Below, in pieces: positions 51,836 through 60,978 of a stretch of DNA of 64,000 nt; positions within the stretch are counted from its first letter, which is position 1, and each line of letters begins with the position of its first letter. The translations under genes and the position numbers were made by a program. The stretch comes from Chloroflexota bacterium (GTDB lineage Bacteria; Chloroflexota; Anaerolineae; Anaerolineales; UBA4823), in contig JAAYXE010000195.1 in the NCBI GenBank assembly GCA_012516075.1, forward strand, positions 1-64,000. The letters are read 5' to 3'. A model generated the notes under the pieces. That model worked only from the letters and a program-made list of their open reading frames with translations. It made no database searches and was not told where the DNA came from.

Positions 51836-52589
51836 ACTGCAGTCCGCGCTGGCAGCCCTGCTGCTGGCAGCCGGCGATGATGAATTGATCCTCGGCCACC
51901 GCAACTCGGAATGGTGCGGGCAAGCGCCCATCCTGGAGGAGGATATCGCCTTCGCCAACCTGGCCCTGGACGAGATCGCCCACGCGCAGGCCTGGTACGA
52001 GCTGCACGCCGGGCTGGTGGGCAAAGATCCACAGACGTATCCGGACCGCCTGGTGTATTTCCGCGCTGCGGACGACTTCCGCTGCCTGAGGCTGGTGGAA
52101 CTGCCCAGAGGCGACTGGGCCTTCAGCATGCTGCGCCAGTATTTCTTTGATCTGTACGAAAATATCTACCTGCGAGAACTGAGCGCCAGCACGTACCCGC
52201 CGCTGGCAGAGACCGCTGCCCGCCTGCGCAAAGAAGAGGTTTACCACCTGCGCCACGCGCGCGCCTGGATCGTGCGCCTGGGCCTGGGGACGGACGAGAG
52301 CCATTCCCGCCTGCAGGCTGCGCTGGACGCGCTCTGGCCGTACGCGCAGCAGCTTTTCCTACCCGGACCGGGCGAGTCCGCCCTGTCTGCAGCCGGGATT
52401 GCACCCGAGCGCTCCCGTGTGCAGCAGGATTGGATGGAACAGGCGCATGCGCTGGTCCAGGAGTGTGAACTGCAGATGCCCGCAGCCGGAGAACCGCCTG
52501 CATCGCGCCGCGAGCACATCTCCGGGTTCAAAGTGCTCATCGACGAGCTGCAGTCGGTGGCCCGCCTGGACCCGGAGGCGGTCTGGTAA
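51825..52589 (+). CDS. paaC: phenylacetyl-CoA epoxidase subunit C
   Basis: Structural subunit of 254 residues: LILGHRNSEWCGQAPILEEDIAFANLALDEIAHAQAWY is the family signature (key EWCGQAP and DEIAHA), then RLRKEEVYHLRHARAWI. PaaC pairs with PaaA in the diiron oxygenase. The GTG start at 51825 has AGGAGG six bases upstream, inside the paaB frame. The frame is open further upstream but without a site. Confidence 0.94.
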   Translation: MDPELQSALAALLLAAGDDELILGHRNSEWCGQAPILEEDIAFANLALDEIAHAQAWYELHAGLVGKDPQTYPDRLVYFRAADDFRCLRLVELPRGDWAFSMLRQYFFDLYENIYLRELSASTYPPLAETAARLRKEEVYHLRHARAWIVRLGLGTDESHSRLQAALDALWPYAQQLFLPGPGESALSAAGIAPERSRVQQDWMEQAHALVQECELQMPAAGEPPASRREHISGFKVLIDELQSVARLDPEAVW

Positions 52590-52602
52590 AAGGGAGCCCG
52601 GG

Positions 52603-53088
52603 ATGGCAGAATTAACTGCAGAACAGGTGTGGCGCATTCTCGCTGAAGTGAACGACCCGGAGATCCCGGTGGTCTCCGTGGTCGATCTGGGCATCATCCG
52701 CGCTGTTGAAGTCCGGGGTGATGAAGTGCAGGTGCAAATGACGCCCACCTTCCAGGGCTGCCCGGCGGTGCAGGTCATGCGTGCAGAGATCGAGAACCGC
52801 CTGCTGGAGGCCGGCGCCCGCTCGGTGCAGGTGACCCTGGTCCACAGCCCGCCCTGGACTTCGCAGTGGATCAGCCCGCAGGGGCGCGAAAAGCTGCGCT
52901 CATTCGGGCTGGCTCCTCCTCCCGTGCACCAGGGTAATATTGAAGACGCCCTGCTCACCATCACCGCCTGTCCGTACTGTGGTTCGCAGGACACCTCCCT
53001 GACAAACAGCTTTGGTTCCACGCTCTGCCGCATGATCTTCGTCTGCAACAGCTGCCGGCAGCCGTTTGAACAGTTCAAACCGCTCTGA
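52603..53088 (+). CDS. paaD: phenylacetate degradation protein PaaD
   Basis: A 161-residue protein with an N-terminal DUF59/MIP18 domain (WRILAEVNDPEIPVVSVVDLGII) and a C-terminal zinc-ribbon-like region with Cys pairs in CPYCGSQDTSL and CNSC. PaaD is thought to help Fe-S or diiron maturation of the epoxidase system. It is 13 bp after paaC. Confidence 0.92.
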   Translation: MAELTAEQVWRILAEVNDPEIPVVSVVDLGIIRAVEVRGDEVQVQMTPTFQGCPAVQVMRAEIENRLLEAGARSVQVTLVHSPPWTSQWISPQGREKLRSFGLAPPPVHQGNIEDALLTITACPYCGSQDTSLTNSFGSTLCRMIFVCNSCRQPFEQFKPL

Positions 53089-53122
53089 TCGAGACCAACC
53101 GCCCTTACCCTGAGGAGACCCC

Positions 53123-53437
53123 ATGAAATTGATCGCCATCTACAAACGACCTGAAGATCCCGAAGCATTTGACCAGGCTTATTTCAACACGCATATCCCC
53201 CTGCTCAAAAAGGTCCCCGGCCTGCAAAAGACCACCATCACGCGCATCAAGCGCAGCCTGATTGGCGATGACGTTTACATGATCGCCGAAATGTCATTCT
53301 CGGATGAAGCCTCATATAAAGCGGCCATGAAAAGCCCCGAGATGGCGGCTGCCAGCGAGAACCTGAACGGCTTTGCCAGCGGGCTGGTCACGCTGGTGGT
53401 GGGCACAGAGCAGGACCGGCCGACAACTTCAAGCTAA
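53123..53437 (+). CDS. EthD-family protein
   Basis: A 104-residue ferredoxin-like dimeric barrel protein with YKRPEDPEAFDQAYFNTHIPLLKKVPGL, the EthD pattern. Relatives serve as accessory or ring-opening/isomerising proteins in alkane, ether or aromatic breakdown. It follows paaD by 34 bp and precedes the aldo/keto reductase by 19 bp, so it is part of the same operon; no reaction can be named. Confidence 0.85.
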   Translation: MKLIAIYKRPEDPEAFDQAYFNTHIPLLKKVPGLQKTTITRIKRSLIGDDVYMIAEMSFSDEASYKAAMKSPEMAAASENLNGFASGLVTLVVGTEQDRPTTSS

Positions 53438-53456
53438 TCGAAGAAAGGAAAGGTGA

Positions 53457-54422
53457 ATGGAATACCGCAAACTTGGACGCACCGGCCTGAAAGTGTCGGA
53501 GATCTGTCTCGGAACCATGCAGTTCGGCTGGTCTGCCGATGAAGAGACGTCCAACGAAATCCTGTGCGCGGCCTTCGATGCCGGCGTCAACTTCATCGAT
53601 ACCGCCGATGTCTATTCCCGCTGGGTGGAGGGCAATCCCGGCGGCGTCTCCGAATCAATCATCGGCCGCTGGATGAAGAACAACAACATCCCGCGCGAGA
53701 AGGTGGTTATCGCCACCAAGGTGCGCGGCCGCATGGGAGACGGGCCCAACGACGAAGGGCTGTCGCGCGCCCACATCATGCATGCGGTGGAGCAGTCGCT
53801 GCGCCGGTTGAACACCGATTACATCGATCTGTACCAGACCCACTCCTTCGACGCGTCGACGCCCATCGATGAGACCCTCTCCGCCCTGGACGACCTGGTC
53901 CGGCAGGGTAAGGTGCGCTATATCGGCTGCTCGAACTACCCCGCCTGGCGGCTGATGCAGGCCCTGTGGACTTCGGATCGCCTGGGGCTGGCGCGCTTCG
54001 ATTCGCTGCAGCCGCACTACAACATCGTCCACCGGGCTGAATATGAGCGCGAACTGCAGGACGTCTGCGCCACCTATGGGATCGGGGTGATCCCTTACAG
54101 CCCGCTGGCAGCCGGCTTCCTGACCGGGAAGTACCGCAAAGGCCAGGAACTGCCTGACAGCCAGCGCACTCGCAGCGCGCAGCGCTACTTCAACGACCGC
54201 AACTGGGAACTGCTGGATAAAATGGAGAAGCTGGGGCAGGAAAAGGGCGGAAAGTCGATCTCGCAGATTGCCCTGGCCTGGCTGCTCTCCAACCCCACCA
54301 TCACCAGCCCCATTATCGGCCCGCGCAGCATGGAACAGCTCAACGACAACCTGGGCGCGGTCGGTCTGCGGCTGACCGGGGAAGAAAAGAAAATGCTCGA
54401 CGAAGCCAGCGCCTGGAGCTGA
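53457..54422 (+). CDS. aldo/keto reductase
   Basis: NADPH-dependent oxidoreductase of 321 residues. It opens with [19 protein letters not shown], has the catalytic Asp/Tyr in [22 protein letters not shown], and the C-terminal cofactor motif [17 protein letters not shown]. It may reduce an aldehyde or ketone formed in aromatic breakdown or be a general detoxifier. AAGGAAAGG precedes the ATG. Confidence 0.92.
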   Translation: MEYRKLGRTGLKVSEICLGTMQFGWSADEETSNEILCAAFDAGVNFIDTADVYSRWVEGNPGGVSESIIGRWMKNNNIPREKVVIATKVRGRMGDGPNDEGLSRAHIMHAVEQSLRRLNTDYIDLYQTHSFDASTPIDETLSALDDLVRQGKVRYIGCSNYPAWRLMQALWTSDRLGLARFDSLQPHYNIVHRAEYERELQDVCATYGIGVIPYSPLAAGFLTGKYRKGQELPDSQRTRSAQRYFNDRNWELLDKMEKLGQEKGGKSISQIALAWLLSNPTITSPIIGPRSMEQLNDNLGAVGLRLTGEEKKMLDEASAWS

Positions 54423-54524
54423 CTGTATTCGGCTGCCGGCAGACACCATTCCGCACATCACACTCACGGCGGCAGCACTTTCTGTGGATACCGTTTTTGA
54501 ACCCGTATAAAGAGGAGTGTGAGG

Positions 54525-55655
54525 ATGGTTTCAACAATTTCCCAACCAGAGACCCGGCCCATGACCGAAGAAGGCGATTTCCTGCAGCTCAAGGGGATCG
54601 ACTACGTTCATTTCTGGGTCGGTAATGCGAAACAGGCCATGTATTTCTGGTGGAAAGGCTTCGGCTTCAAACCGGTCGCCTACTCCGGGCTGGAGACCGG
54701 GAACCGCCAGTTTGCTTCTTACGTGCTGGAATCGGGACAGATCCGCTTCGTGGTCTCCGCACCTTACGGCCCCAGCAGCGAGATTTCAGCTCATCACCTG
54801 GTTCACGGCGACGGTGTAAAAGAGATCGCCCTGGCGGTCGACGATCTGGCGAAGGCGTATGCTGAAGTGGTTGCCCGCGGCGCCACCGTCGCGTGGGCGC
54901 CGCGCGAGGAAATCGACGAGTTCGGGGAGCTGCGCACCTTTGCCATCCGCGCCTACGGAGAAGTGCTGCACGTCTTTGTGGACCGCTCTGCCTACGGCGG
55001 TCCTTTTGCTCCCTCGTACCAGCCCCTCGACCTGCCCTATGAATCCGCCGGGCTGTCCGCCATCGACCACATCGTCGGCAATGTGCAGCTCGGGAAGATG
55101 AACCACTGGGTCAACTTCTACCATCAGGTGATGGGCTTCCGCCAGCTCATCCACTTTGACGATCAGGATATCAGCACTGAATACTCGGCCCTGATGTCGA
55201 AGGTAATGCAGAACGGCTCCGGGCGCATTAAATTCCCCATCAACGAGCCGGCGGAAGGCCTGCGCAAAAGCCAGATTGAGGAGTTCCTTGATTATTACCT
55301 CACACCCGGCGTGCAGCACATCGCCATGGCCACCGGCGACATCATCCAGACCGTGCAGACCCTCAAAGAACGCGGCATCGAGTTTCTGCGCGTGCCCGGC
55401 CAGTATTATGAAGCCCTGGGCGATCGAGTCGGAGAGATCAGGGAACCGCTCGAGGCGATCAAGGAGCTGGGCATCCTGGTTGACCGGGATGACGAAGGCT
55501 ACCTGCTGCAAATTTTCTCCAGACCAATCCAGGACCGGCCGACATCTTTTATCGAGGTCATCCAGCGCCGCGGCAGCCGCGGCTTTGGAAAAGGCAACTT
55601 CAAGGCGCTCTTTGAAGCGCTGGAAGCAGAGCAGAAACGGCGAGGGAACCTGTAG
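54525..55655 (+). CDS. hppD: 4-hydroxyphenylpyruvate dioxygenase
   Basis: Fe(II) dioxygenase of 376 residues that turns 4-hydroxyphenylpyruvate into homogentisate. Iron ligands are visible in SAIDHIVGNVQ (His), GVQHIAMATGD (His) and SFIEVIQRRG (Glu), and YLLQIFSRP is the C-terminal strand. It starts the tyrosine breakdown set, 103 bp after the reductase gene. The ATG at 54525 follows AGAGGAGTG; a GTG two codons earlier is a weaker choice. Confidence 0.95.
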   Translation: MVSTISQPETRPMTEEGDFLQLKGIDYVHFWVGNAKQAMYFWWKGFGFKPVAYSGLETGNRQFASYVLESGQIRFVVSAPYGPSSEISAHHLVHGDGVKEIALAVDDLAKAYAEVVARGATVAWAPREEIDEFGELRTFAIRAYGEVLHVFVDRSAYGGPFAPSYQPLDLPYESAGLSAIDHIVGNVQLGKMNHWVNFYHQVMGFRQLIHFDDQDISTEYSALMSKVMQNGSGRIKFPINEPAEGLRKSQIEEFLDYYLTPGVQHIAMATGDIIQTVQTLKERGIEFLRVPGQYYEALGDRVGEIREPLEAIKELGILVDRDDEGYLLQIFSRPIQDRPTSFIEVIQRRGSRGFGKGNFKALFEALEAEQKRRGNL

Positions 55656-55658
55656 CGG

Positions 55659-56666
55659 ATGCGCTTCGTCACCTTCGCCTATCCGCACAGCAAAACCTCG
55701 CATCTTGGCTGCGTGCACGCGGACCTGGTGATCGACCTGGCCGCCGCGCAGCAGTGGACACAGCGGGTCCGCAAACTGCCGCCGGAAGAGCTGCCGGGCA
55801 GCCTGTTCGAGTTAATCCTCAGCGGACCGCCTGCCTGGCAGTATGCCCGCAGTCTGCTCTATGCGCTGGAGGGAGAAGATCCGCGCACGCTGCGTTCGGA
55901 GAGCGGCCGTCCGGTCGGGCTGCCGCTTTCCGATGTGTTGCTCTATCCCCCTCTGCCGCGCCCGATGAGTCTGCGGGATTTCTACGCTTTCGAGCAGCAC
56001 GTGGTCAGCGCTCATAAGAACCGGGGAAAGGAGGTGCCCCCCGAGTGGTACCAGTTCCCGGTTTTCTACTTTTCGAACCCCAACGCCATCTACGGCCCGG
56101 GCGAGGTTATCCCCCAGCCCTTTTACACCCGGGCCCTGGATTACGAGCTGGAGGTGGCCTGTGTTATCAGCCGGCCGGGGGTGAACATCCGGCCTGAGCA
56201 GGCCGAAGAGTACATTTTCGGCTATATGATCTTTAACGACTGGTCCGCCCGCGACGTGCAGCGCCAGGAGATGAAAGTGGGGCTCGGCCCGGCCAAAGGA
56301 AAGGATTTTGCCTCTTCGCTGGGCCCGTGGATCGTCACCCCGGACGAACTGGCTGACTACAGCACCGGCCAGCCAGGGGTCTACGACCTGAAAATGCAGG
56401 CGCGCGTGAACGGTGAGCTCCGCTCCCAGGGAAACTGGAAAGATCTGCACTACAGCTTCGGCGAGATGATTGCCCGCGCTTCACAGGATGTCTACCTGCT
56501 GCCAGGCGAAGTGATCGGCTCGGGCACGGTGGGGACCGGCTGCCTGCTGGAGCTCACCGCCGGTCAGGGACCCTGGCTGCAGCCCGGTGACCTGGTTGAA
56601 CTGGAGATCGAGTGCCTGGGGGTGCTCGCCAACCAGATCGGAGAACCGCGCGCGCAAAACCATTAA
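55659..56666 (+). CDS. fahA: fumarylacetoacetase-family hydrolase
   Basis: A 335-residue protein of the FAH family. Metal and catalytic motifs are ALDYELEVACVI (ExE), YMIFNDWSARDVQRQE (Asp) and GKDFASSLGPWIVT. It hydrolyses fumarylacetoacetate to fumarate and acetoacetate. It begins 3 bp after the hppD stop. The family also holds other acylpyruvate hydrolases, but the hppD-hmgA context makes fumarylacetoacetase the best call. Confidence 0.93.
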   Translation: MRFVTFAYPHSKTSHLGCVHADLVIDLAAAQQWTQRVRKLPPEELPGSLFELILSGPPAWQYARSLLYALEGEDPRTLRSESGRPVGLPLSDVLLYPPLPRPMSLRDFYAFEQHVVSAHKNRGKEVPPEWYQFPVFYFSNPNAIYGPGEVIPQPFYTRALDYELEVACVISRPGVNIRPEQAEEYIFGYMIFNDWSARDVQRQEMKVGLGPAKGKDFASSLGPWIVTPDELADYSTGQPGVYDLKMQARVNGELRSQGNWKDLHYSFGEMIARASQDVYLLPGEVIGSGTVGTGCLLELTAGQGPWLQPGDLVELEIECLGVLANQIGEPRAQNH

Positions 56667-56692
56667 TTTGCACAGGGGGACAGGAGGCAGCC

Positions 56693-57113
56693 GTGGAGAC
56701 ACTACCTCCAGTGAACACTTCTGCTGGCCGGGTGGTCATCGTCAGACCCGATCAGCAGCTGGATTCTAAGCAGCGCCTGCCCTACTTCGCAGGCATCTCC
56801 GCGGTGACGGCAGGTGCCGCGGCGATCTTCGATGAACCTGATCGTGATCCCTCCCGGAGGGGCCGCCGAGCCCCACATCCACCAGGGCTACGAGACTGCC
56901 ATCTACCTGCTGCAGGGCGAAGTAGAGACCTTTTACGGGCCGGGACTCAAGCAGTCCATCACCAGCCGGACAGGTGATTTTATCTTCATCCCCGCCAACC
57001 TGCCACACCCGCCCCGCAACCTGAGCGCCACCGAACCTGCACTGGCCATCGTGACCCGTAACGACCCCAACGAGCAGGAAAGCGTTATCCCGTATGTGCT
57101 TTCTGAAGATTGA
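56693..57113 (+). pseudogene. cupin protein gene with a one-base frameshift
   Basis: Two frames make up one small cupin. The first frame begins at GTG 56693 with AGGAGG six bases upstream and reads through RVVIVRPDQQLDSKQRLPYFAGIS up to TAGAAAI. The second frame, from about 56828, continues SMNLIVIPPGGAAEPHIHQGYETAIYLLQGEVETFYGP, with the cupin His residues HIH, and ends at 57113. Joining needs removal of one T in the ATCTTCG at 56825-56831. I believe homologues continue across this point (a TAGA-x-GISMNL pattern). It may be a real mutation, a sequencing error, or a programmed frameshift. An ATG at 56832 could still yield a 94-residue cupin. Confidence 0.8.
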
Positions 57114-57155
57114 AGCACGGACCTGCTGCAGCTGTGAGTTAGAGGAGAGGTACAC

Positions 57156-58322
57156 ATGCCGTATTATCATCGTCTCGGCCAGATCCCACACAAACGCCAT
57201 ACCCAGTTTCGCAAGCCCGGCGGTGGACTTTACCGCGAAGAGGTGATGGGGCTGGAAGGTTTTTCGGGTATCCAGTCCATCCTGTATCACCATTTCTTAC
57301 CCCCGCGCGTTAAGGCTGTGAAAGATCTGGGCGAAACGCGCGTTGAATATGCAGACTTCGGCCCCATCCGCCACCGCGCCTTCGCCACCCAGAACATCCC
57401 TGCCGGGGGCGACGCCGTATCTGCCCGCCGGGTGCTGCTGGGCAACGCGGACGTCACCCTGGGGATCAGCCGGCCGACGCGCAGTATGCAGGATTTTTAC
57501 CGCAACGCCCAGGCCTATGAGGTCTGGTTCACGCACGAAGGGGAGGGTGTGCTGCACACCCAGTTTGGCCAGCTCACCTTTACCTCCGGCGATTACATCG
57601 TCATTCCTTACGGCACCACCTGGCAGATGCAGCTCAACACCCCGGAAGCACGCTTTTTCGTCATTGAAGCCCCCTCGCAGATTGAGCCGCCCAACCGCTA
57701 CCGCAACAAATACGGCCAGCTACTCGAACACGCGCCATACTGCGAGCGTGACATCCGCCCTCCCGAAAATCTGGTCACCCACACCGAGACCGGCGAGTTC
57801 AGTGTGCGCGTGAAAGTCCGCGACCGCATCAGCCAGCACATCCTCGACCACCACCCCTTCGACGTGGTCGGCTGGGACGGCTATCTGTATCCCTGGGCCT
57901 TCAGTATTCACGATTTCGAGCCCATCACTGGCCGGGTGCACCAGCCGCCGCCGGTCCACCAGACCTTCCAGGGGCATAATTTTGTGGTCTGCTCCTTCGT
58001 GCCGCGCCTGTTTGATTACCACCCTGAGGCGATTCCGGCCCCGTACAACCACTCCAACGTCAACTCCGACGAAGTGATCTATTATGCAGACGGCAATTTT
58101 ATGTCCCGGCGCGGGATCGATAAGTATGATATCACCCTGCACCCCAGCGGCCTGCCGCACGGCCCACAGCCCGGGGCCACCGAGGCGTCCATCGGAAAAG
58201 AGAAGACTGAGGAACTGGCCGTGATGGTGGATACCTTCCACCCCCTGCAGGTGGCGCTGGCCGCTCTGGAGCTGGAAAAGCCGGAATACATGGCCTCCTG
58301 GTTGGAAGGCACGCCGGAGTGA
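57156..58322 (+). CDS. hmgA: homogentisate 1,2-dioxygenase
   Basis: Fe(II) ring-cleaving dioxygenase of 388 residues. The iron site is visible in the late segment EVIYYADGNFMSRRGIDKYDITLHPSGLPHGPQPGATE, where the two His and the Glu of HPSGLPHG and the flanking region act as ligands. It opens homogentisate to maleylacetoacetate. A GAGGAGAGG site lies before the ATG. No maleylacetoacetate isomerase gene is found nearby. Confidence 0.95.
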   Translation: MPYYHRLGQIPHKRHTQFRKPGGGLYREEVMGLEGFSGIQSILYHHFLPPRVKAVKDLGETRVEYADFGPIRHRAFATQNIPAGGDAVSARRVLLGNADVTLGISRPTRSMQDFYRNAQAYEVWFTHEGEGVLHTQFGQLTFTSGDYIVIPYGTTWQMQLNTPEARFFVIEAPSQIEPPNRYRNKYGQLLEHAPYCERDIRPPENLVTHTETGEFSVRVKVRDRISQHILDHHPFDVVGWDGYLYPWAFSIHDFEPITGRVHQPPPVHQTFQGHNFVVCSFVPRLFDYHPEAIPAPYNHSNVNSDEVIYYADGNFMSRRGIDKYDITLHPSGLPHGPQPGATEASIGKEKTEELAVMVDTFHPLQVALAALELEKPEYMASWLEGTPE

Positions 58323-58326
58323 ATCG

Positions 58327-58956
58327 ATGGAAAGCGCTGCAGAAGACCTCCCCTGGCAGTCAGTTTACAAGATCATGACGGGGACGATCCTCCCCCGGCC
58401 GATCGGCTGGATTTCCACCGTCGATGAGCAGGGCCGGCCCAACCTGGCTCCGTTCTCGTTTTTCAACGCCGTGTGCGGCAATCCCCCGCACGTACTCTTT
58501 TGCCCGATGGTGCGCAGCACAGACGGCTGCACCAAAGACACGCTGCACAACATCCGGGCGACAGGCGAGTTCGTGGTCAACATCGTTACCGAAGAGCTGG
58601 TGGAGGCGATGAACATCACCTCGACAGAACTGCCGGGGGATGTGGATGAGTTCAGCCTGGCCGGCCTGGTGACCCAGCCTTCCGTGATCGTCCGCCCGCC
58701 GCGCGTGGCGGCCAGCCCGGTCCACTTCGAATGCCGGCTGGCCCATTTGTATGAGGTCAGCAGCGAACCGGGCGGCGGGAGCATCGTCGTGGGGCGGGTT
58801 GTCCACCTGCACGTTGACGAAGCTGTGTTATTGGATGGGTATAAGATCAATCTGGAGGAGTTGAAACCCGTCGGCCGTCTGGCCGGCGCAGGCTACTGCC
58901 GTGTGACGGACACCTTTCAGATGGTCCGCCCGGCTTCGCAGTTGAAATCAGGATAA
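58327..58956 (+). CDS. flavin reductase-domain protein
   Basis: FMN-binding split-barrel protein of 209 residues with ILPRPIGWISTVDEQGRPNLAPFSFFNAV and FVVNIVTEEL, the pattern of the flavin reductase-like/NADH-FMN group often encoded with dioxygenases. It begins 4 bp after hmgA. It may supply reduced flavin or act on a quinone. The last codons overlap the convergent HD-GYP gene by nine bases. Confidence 0.9.
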   Translation: MESAAEDLPWQSVYKIMTGTILPRPIGWISTVDEQGRPNLAPFSFFNAVCGNPPHVLFCPMVRSTDGCTKDTLHNIRATGEFVVNIVTEELVEAMNITSTELPGDVDEFSLAGLVTQPSVIVRPPRVAASPVHFECRLAHLYEVSSEPGGGSIVVGRVVHLHVDEAVLLDGYKINLEELKPVGRLAGAGYCRVTDTFQMVRPASQLKSG

Positions 58957-59748
58957 CAGGGTGGGGCTTTCCCCGCGGCCGTTGTTGAATATTTCGATCT
59001 GCTCAGCGAGCGCATCCCAGGCCGTCTGAAAGGCCGCTACCACCTGAGGGTCGTAGCGGGTGCCGCTGCAGGACACAATTTCCTGATAAGCATCTTCCCG
59101 GCTGCAGGGTGACTGATACACGCGGGCGGAGGTCATGGCATCCAGCGCGTCGGCCACGGCGACGATGCGCGCACCGACCGGGATCTCTTCGCCCTGCAGC
59201 CCGAAGGGATAGCCCTGTCCATCCCAGCGCTCGTGATGGTGCAGGATAATCGGGATAACCTTCTCCAGGCAGGAAAACGACCTCACCAGACTGGCTCCCA
59301 GCTCAGGGTGGCGCTTCATTTCCAGCCATTCTCTGCTCGTCAGCGATTCGGGTTTTGCCAGCACAGTCTTGCGGATATAGATTTTTCCGATATCATGTAG
59401 CAGACTCCCGCAGCGCAGTTCGTAAAGCTGGCTGCGGCTGCAGCCGTAGGCGGCTGCGATGGCGGTCGTGTAGCGCACCACTCGCTCGGCATGGGCGCGT
59501 GTGTAGGGATCGTTGCGGGCAATGTCTTTGAAAAGGCGGCTGACACGATCGCGGCACTGCTGGTCCGGGCAGTCCAGGATCTGTTCCGGAGATTCCAGCC
59601 GGTGCATGGCCTGCAGGAACTCCAGGCACTGGGCCTGTGGATCGCGAACGGAGCTTTTCAACGCTTCGCCGCTTACTCCGAGACGAAGGGGTTGGGTTTG
59701 GTTCTCACCCGCTGCAGAGGGAAGGTCGCAGTCAAAAAAATATTCCAT
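58948..59748 (-). CDS. HD-GYP domain protein
   Basis: About 266 residues with a metal-dependent HD domain of the HD-GYP class. Motifs are HAERVVRYTTAIAAA, LLHDIGKIYI, MKRHPELGA, HHERWDGQGYPFGL (HH and GYP) and VADALDAMTS. HD-GYP proteins degrade cyclic di-GMP; a short N-terminal part without obvious sensor domain precedes it. The start is uncertain: ATG at 59748, or a TTG at about 59793. It converges on and overlaps the flavin reductase gene. Confidence 0.9.
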   Translation of the reverse strand: MEYFFDCDLPSAAGENQTQPLRLGVSGEALKSSVRDPQAQCLEFLQAMHRLESPEQILDCPDQQCRDRVSRLFKDIARNDPYTRAHAERVVRYTTAIAAAYGCSRSQLYELRCGSLLHDIGKIYIRKTVLAKPESLTSREWLEMKRHPELGASLVRSFSCLEKVIPIILHHHERWDGQGYPFGLQGEEIPVGARIVAVADALDAMTSARVYQSPCSREDAYQEIVSCSGTRYDPQVVAAFQTAWDALAEQIEIFNNGRGESPTLLS

Positions 59749-60034
59749 CAGCCACCAGCCAGTGCTTGAAATTGTCCCGGTTACGGGAACCAATCCTCAC
59801 TTAACCGCAGTGAGCAGGGCCGGACAGAGCCTCTCCAGGTTCCCGCCGGACACAGTATGGTATGCAGTTGGGAAAAAATCTGGCCTTCGAGCGGTCAGAG
59901 GGAAATTCAATGGGTATAACGTTTGCCAGTCGCAAATGTTACAGTCTTCGACAATATTTGTTGATGGTACATTGACTTCCATGTAAAGGCGCCTGCGCCA
60001 CTGCAGACAGCATTTTCACAGAAAGGACACCGGC
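59749..60034. other. intergenic region between divergent HD-GYP and MBL genes
   Basis: About 285 bp without a recognisable gene. No convincing promoter pair or repeat seen; AAAGGACACC precedes the MBL start. Confidence 0.5.
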
Positions 60035-60964
60035 ATGACACTTGATCATACGCACACCGTCCACACGCTGGATTTAAATTTCCTGGGCATTCCTGGCGCG
60101 ATCGCCGCCTACCTGTTCCCGCACGCCCACGGCGTCGTTCTGCTCGAGTGCGGGCCCGGCTCGACCCTTCCGGCCCTGCAGAAGCACCTGGAGCGCCTGG
60201 GGTATACCCCGGCAGATATCACGGATGTGATCGTGACCCACATCCACCTGGATCACGCCGGCGCTTCCGGATGGCTGGCCCGCCAGGGGGCGCGCGTCCA
60301 CGTGCACCCGGTGGGAGCGCCGCACATGCTTAATCCCGAAAAACTGCTCGCCAGCGCAGGCCGCATCTACGGCGACCAGATGGATTTCCTGTGGGGTGAG
60401 TTCCTGCCGGTCCCTGAAGAGCGCCTTTCCGTAGTTCAGGACGGGGATGTGATCGAGGTCGAAGGGCTGCGCTTTGAGGCCATCGACACGCCCGGGCACG
60501 CCTACCATCACCATGCCTATATTTTTGAGGACATCTGCTTTACCGGGGACGTCGGCGGGGTCCGCCTGCAGGGGACGGAGCACCTGCGGGTGCCCATGCC
60601 CCCACCGGAGTTCGATCTCGAGAAGTGGCGTGAGAGCGTGCAGCGGCTGCAGCGCGCTCACGAGAATGGGCGCTTCAACAGCATCGCTCCTACCCATTTC
60701 GGTATCTTTGACGACGCCGGCCGGCACCTTGCCCGACTGTCGCACTCGCTGGATGAGGTCGAGGCCTGGATGGAACAGGTGATGCCGGCTGAGCCTTCCA
60801 CAGAGGAGCTCAACCGGCAGTTCCTGGAATGGACCCAGAGGCGCTCCCGGGAAGAAGGACTGGATGAGGAACTTGCGCAGGCATACGAGGCTGCCAACCC
60901 TTCCTGGATGTCGGCGCCCGGGATCCAGCGCTACTGGAAAAAGCACCGTCTGCCGCAGAGCTGA
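60035..60964 (+). CDS. MBL-fold metallo-hydrolase
   Basis: Metallo-beta-lactamase fold protein of 309 residues with THIHLDHAGASGWLARQG, EAIDTPGHAYHHHAYIF and FTGDVGGVR, supplying the metal ligands. The C-terminal region is helical. Likely a hydrolase of the glyoxalase II or quorum-lactonase type; no substrate can be named. It lies 14 bp before the sirtuin gene. Confidence 0.88.
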   Translation: MTLDHTHTVHTLDLNFLGIPGAIAAYLFPHAHGVVLLECGPGSTLPALQKHLERLGYTPADITDVIVTHIHLDHAGASGWLARQGARVHVHPVGAPHMLNPEKLLASAGRIYGDQMDFLWGEFLPVPEERLSVVQDGDVIEVEGLRFEAIDTPGHAYHHHAYIFEDICFTGDVGGVRLQGTEHLRVPMPPPEFDLEKWRESVQRLQRAHENGRFNSIAPTHFGIFDDAGRHLARLSHSLDEVEAWMEQVMPAEPSTEELNRQFLEWTQRRSREEGLDEELAQAYEAANPSWMSAPGIQRYWKKHRLPQS

Positions 60965-60978
60965 CGCCCGGGGTTGAG

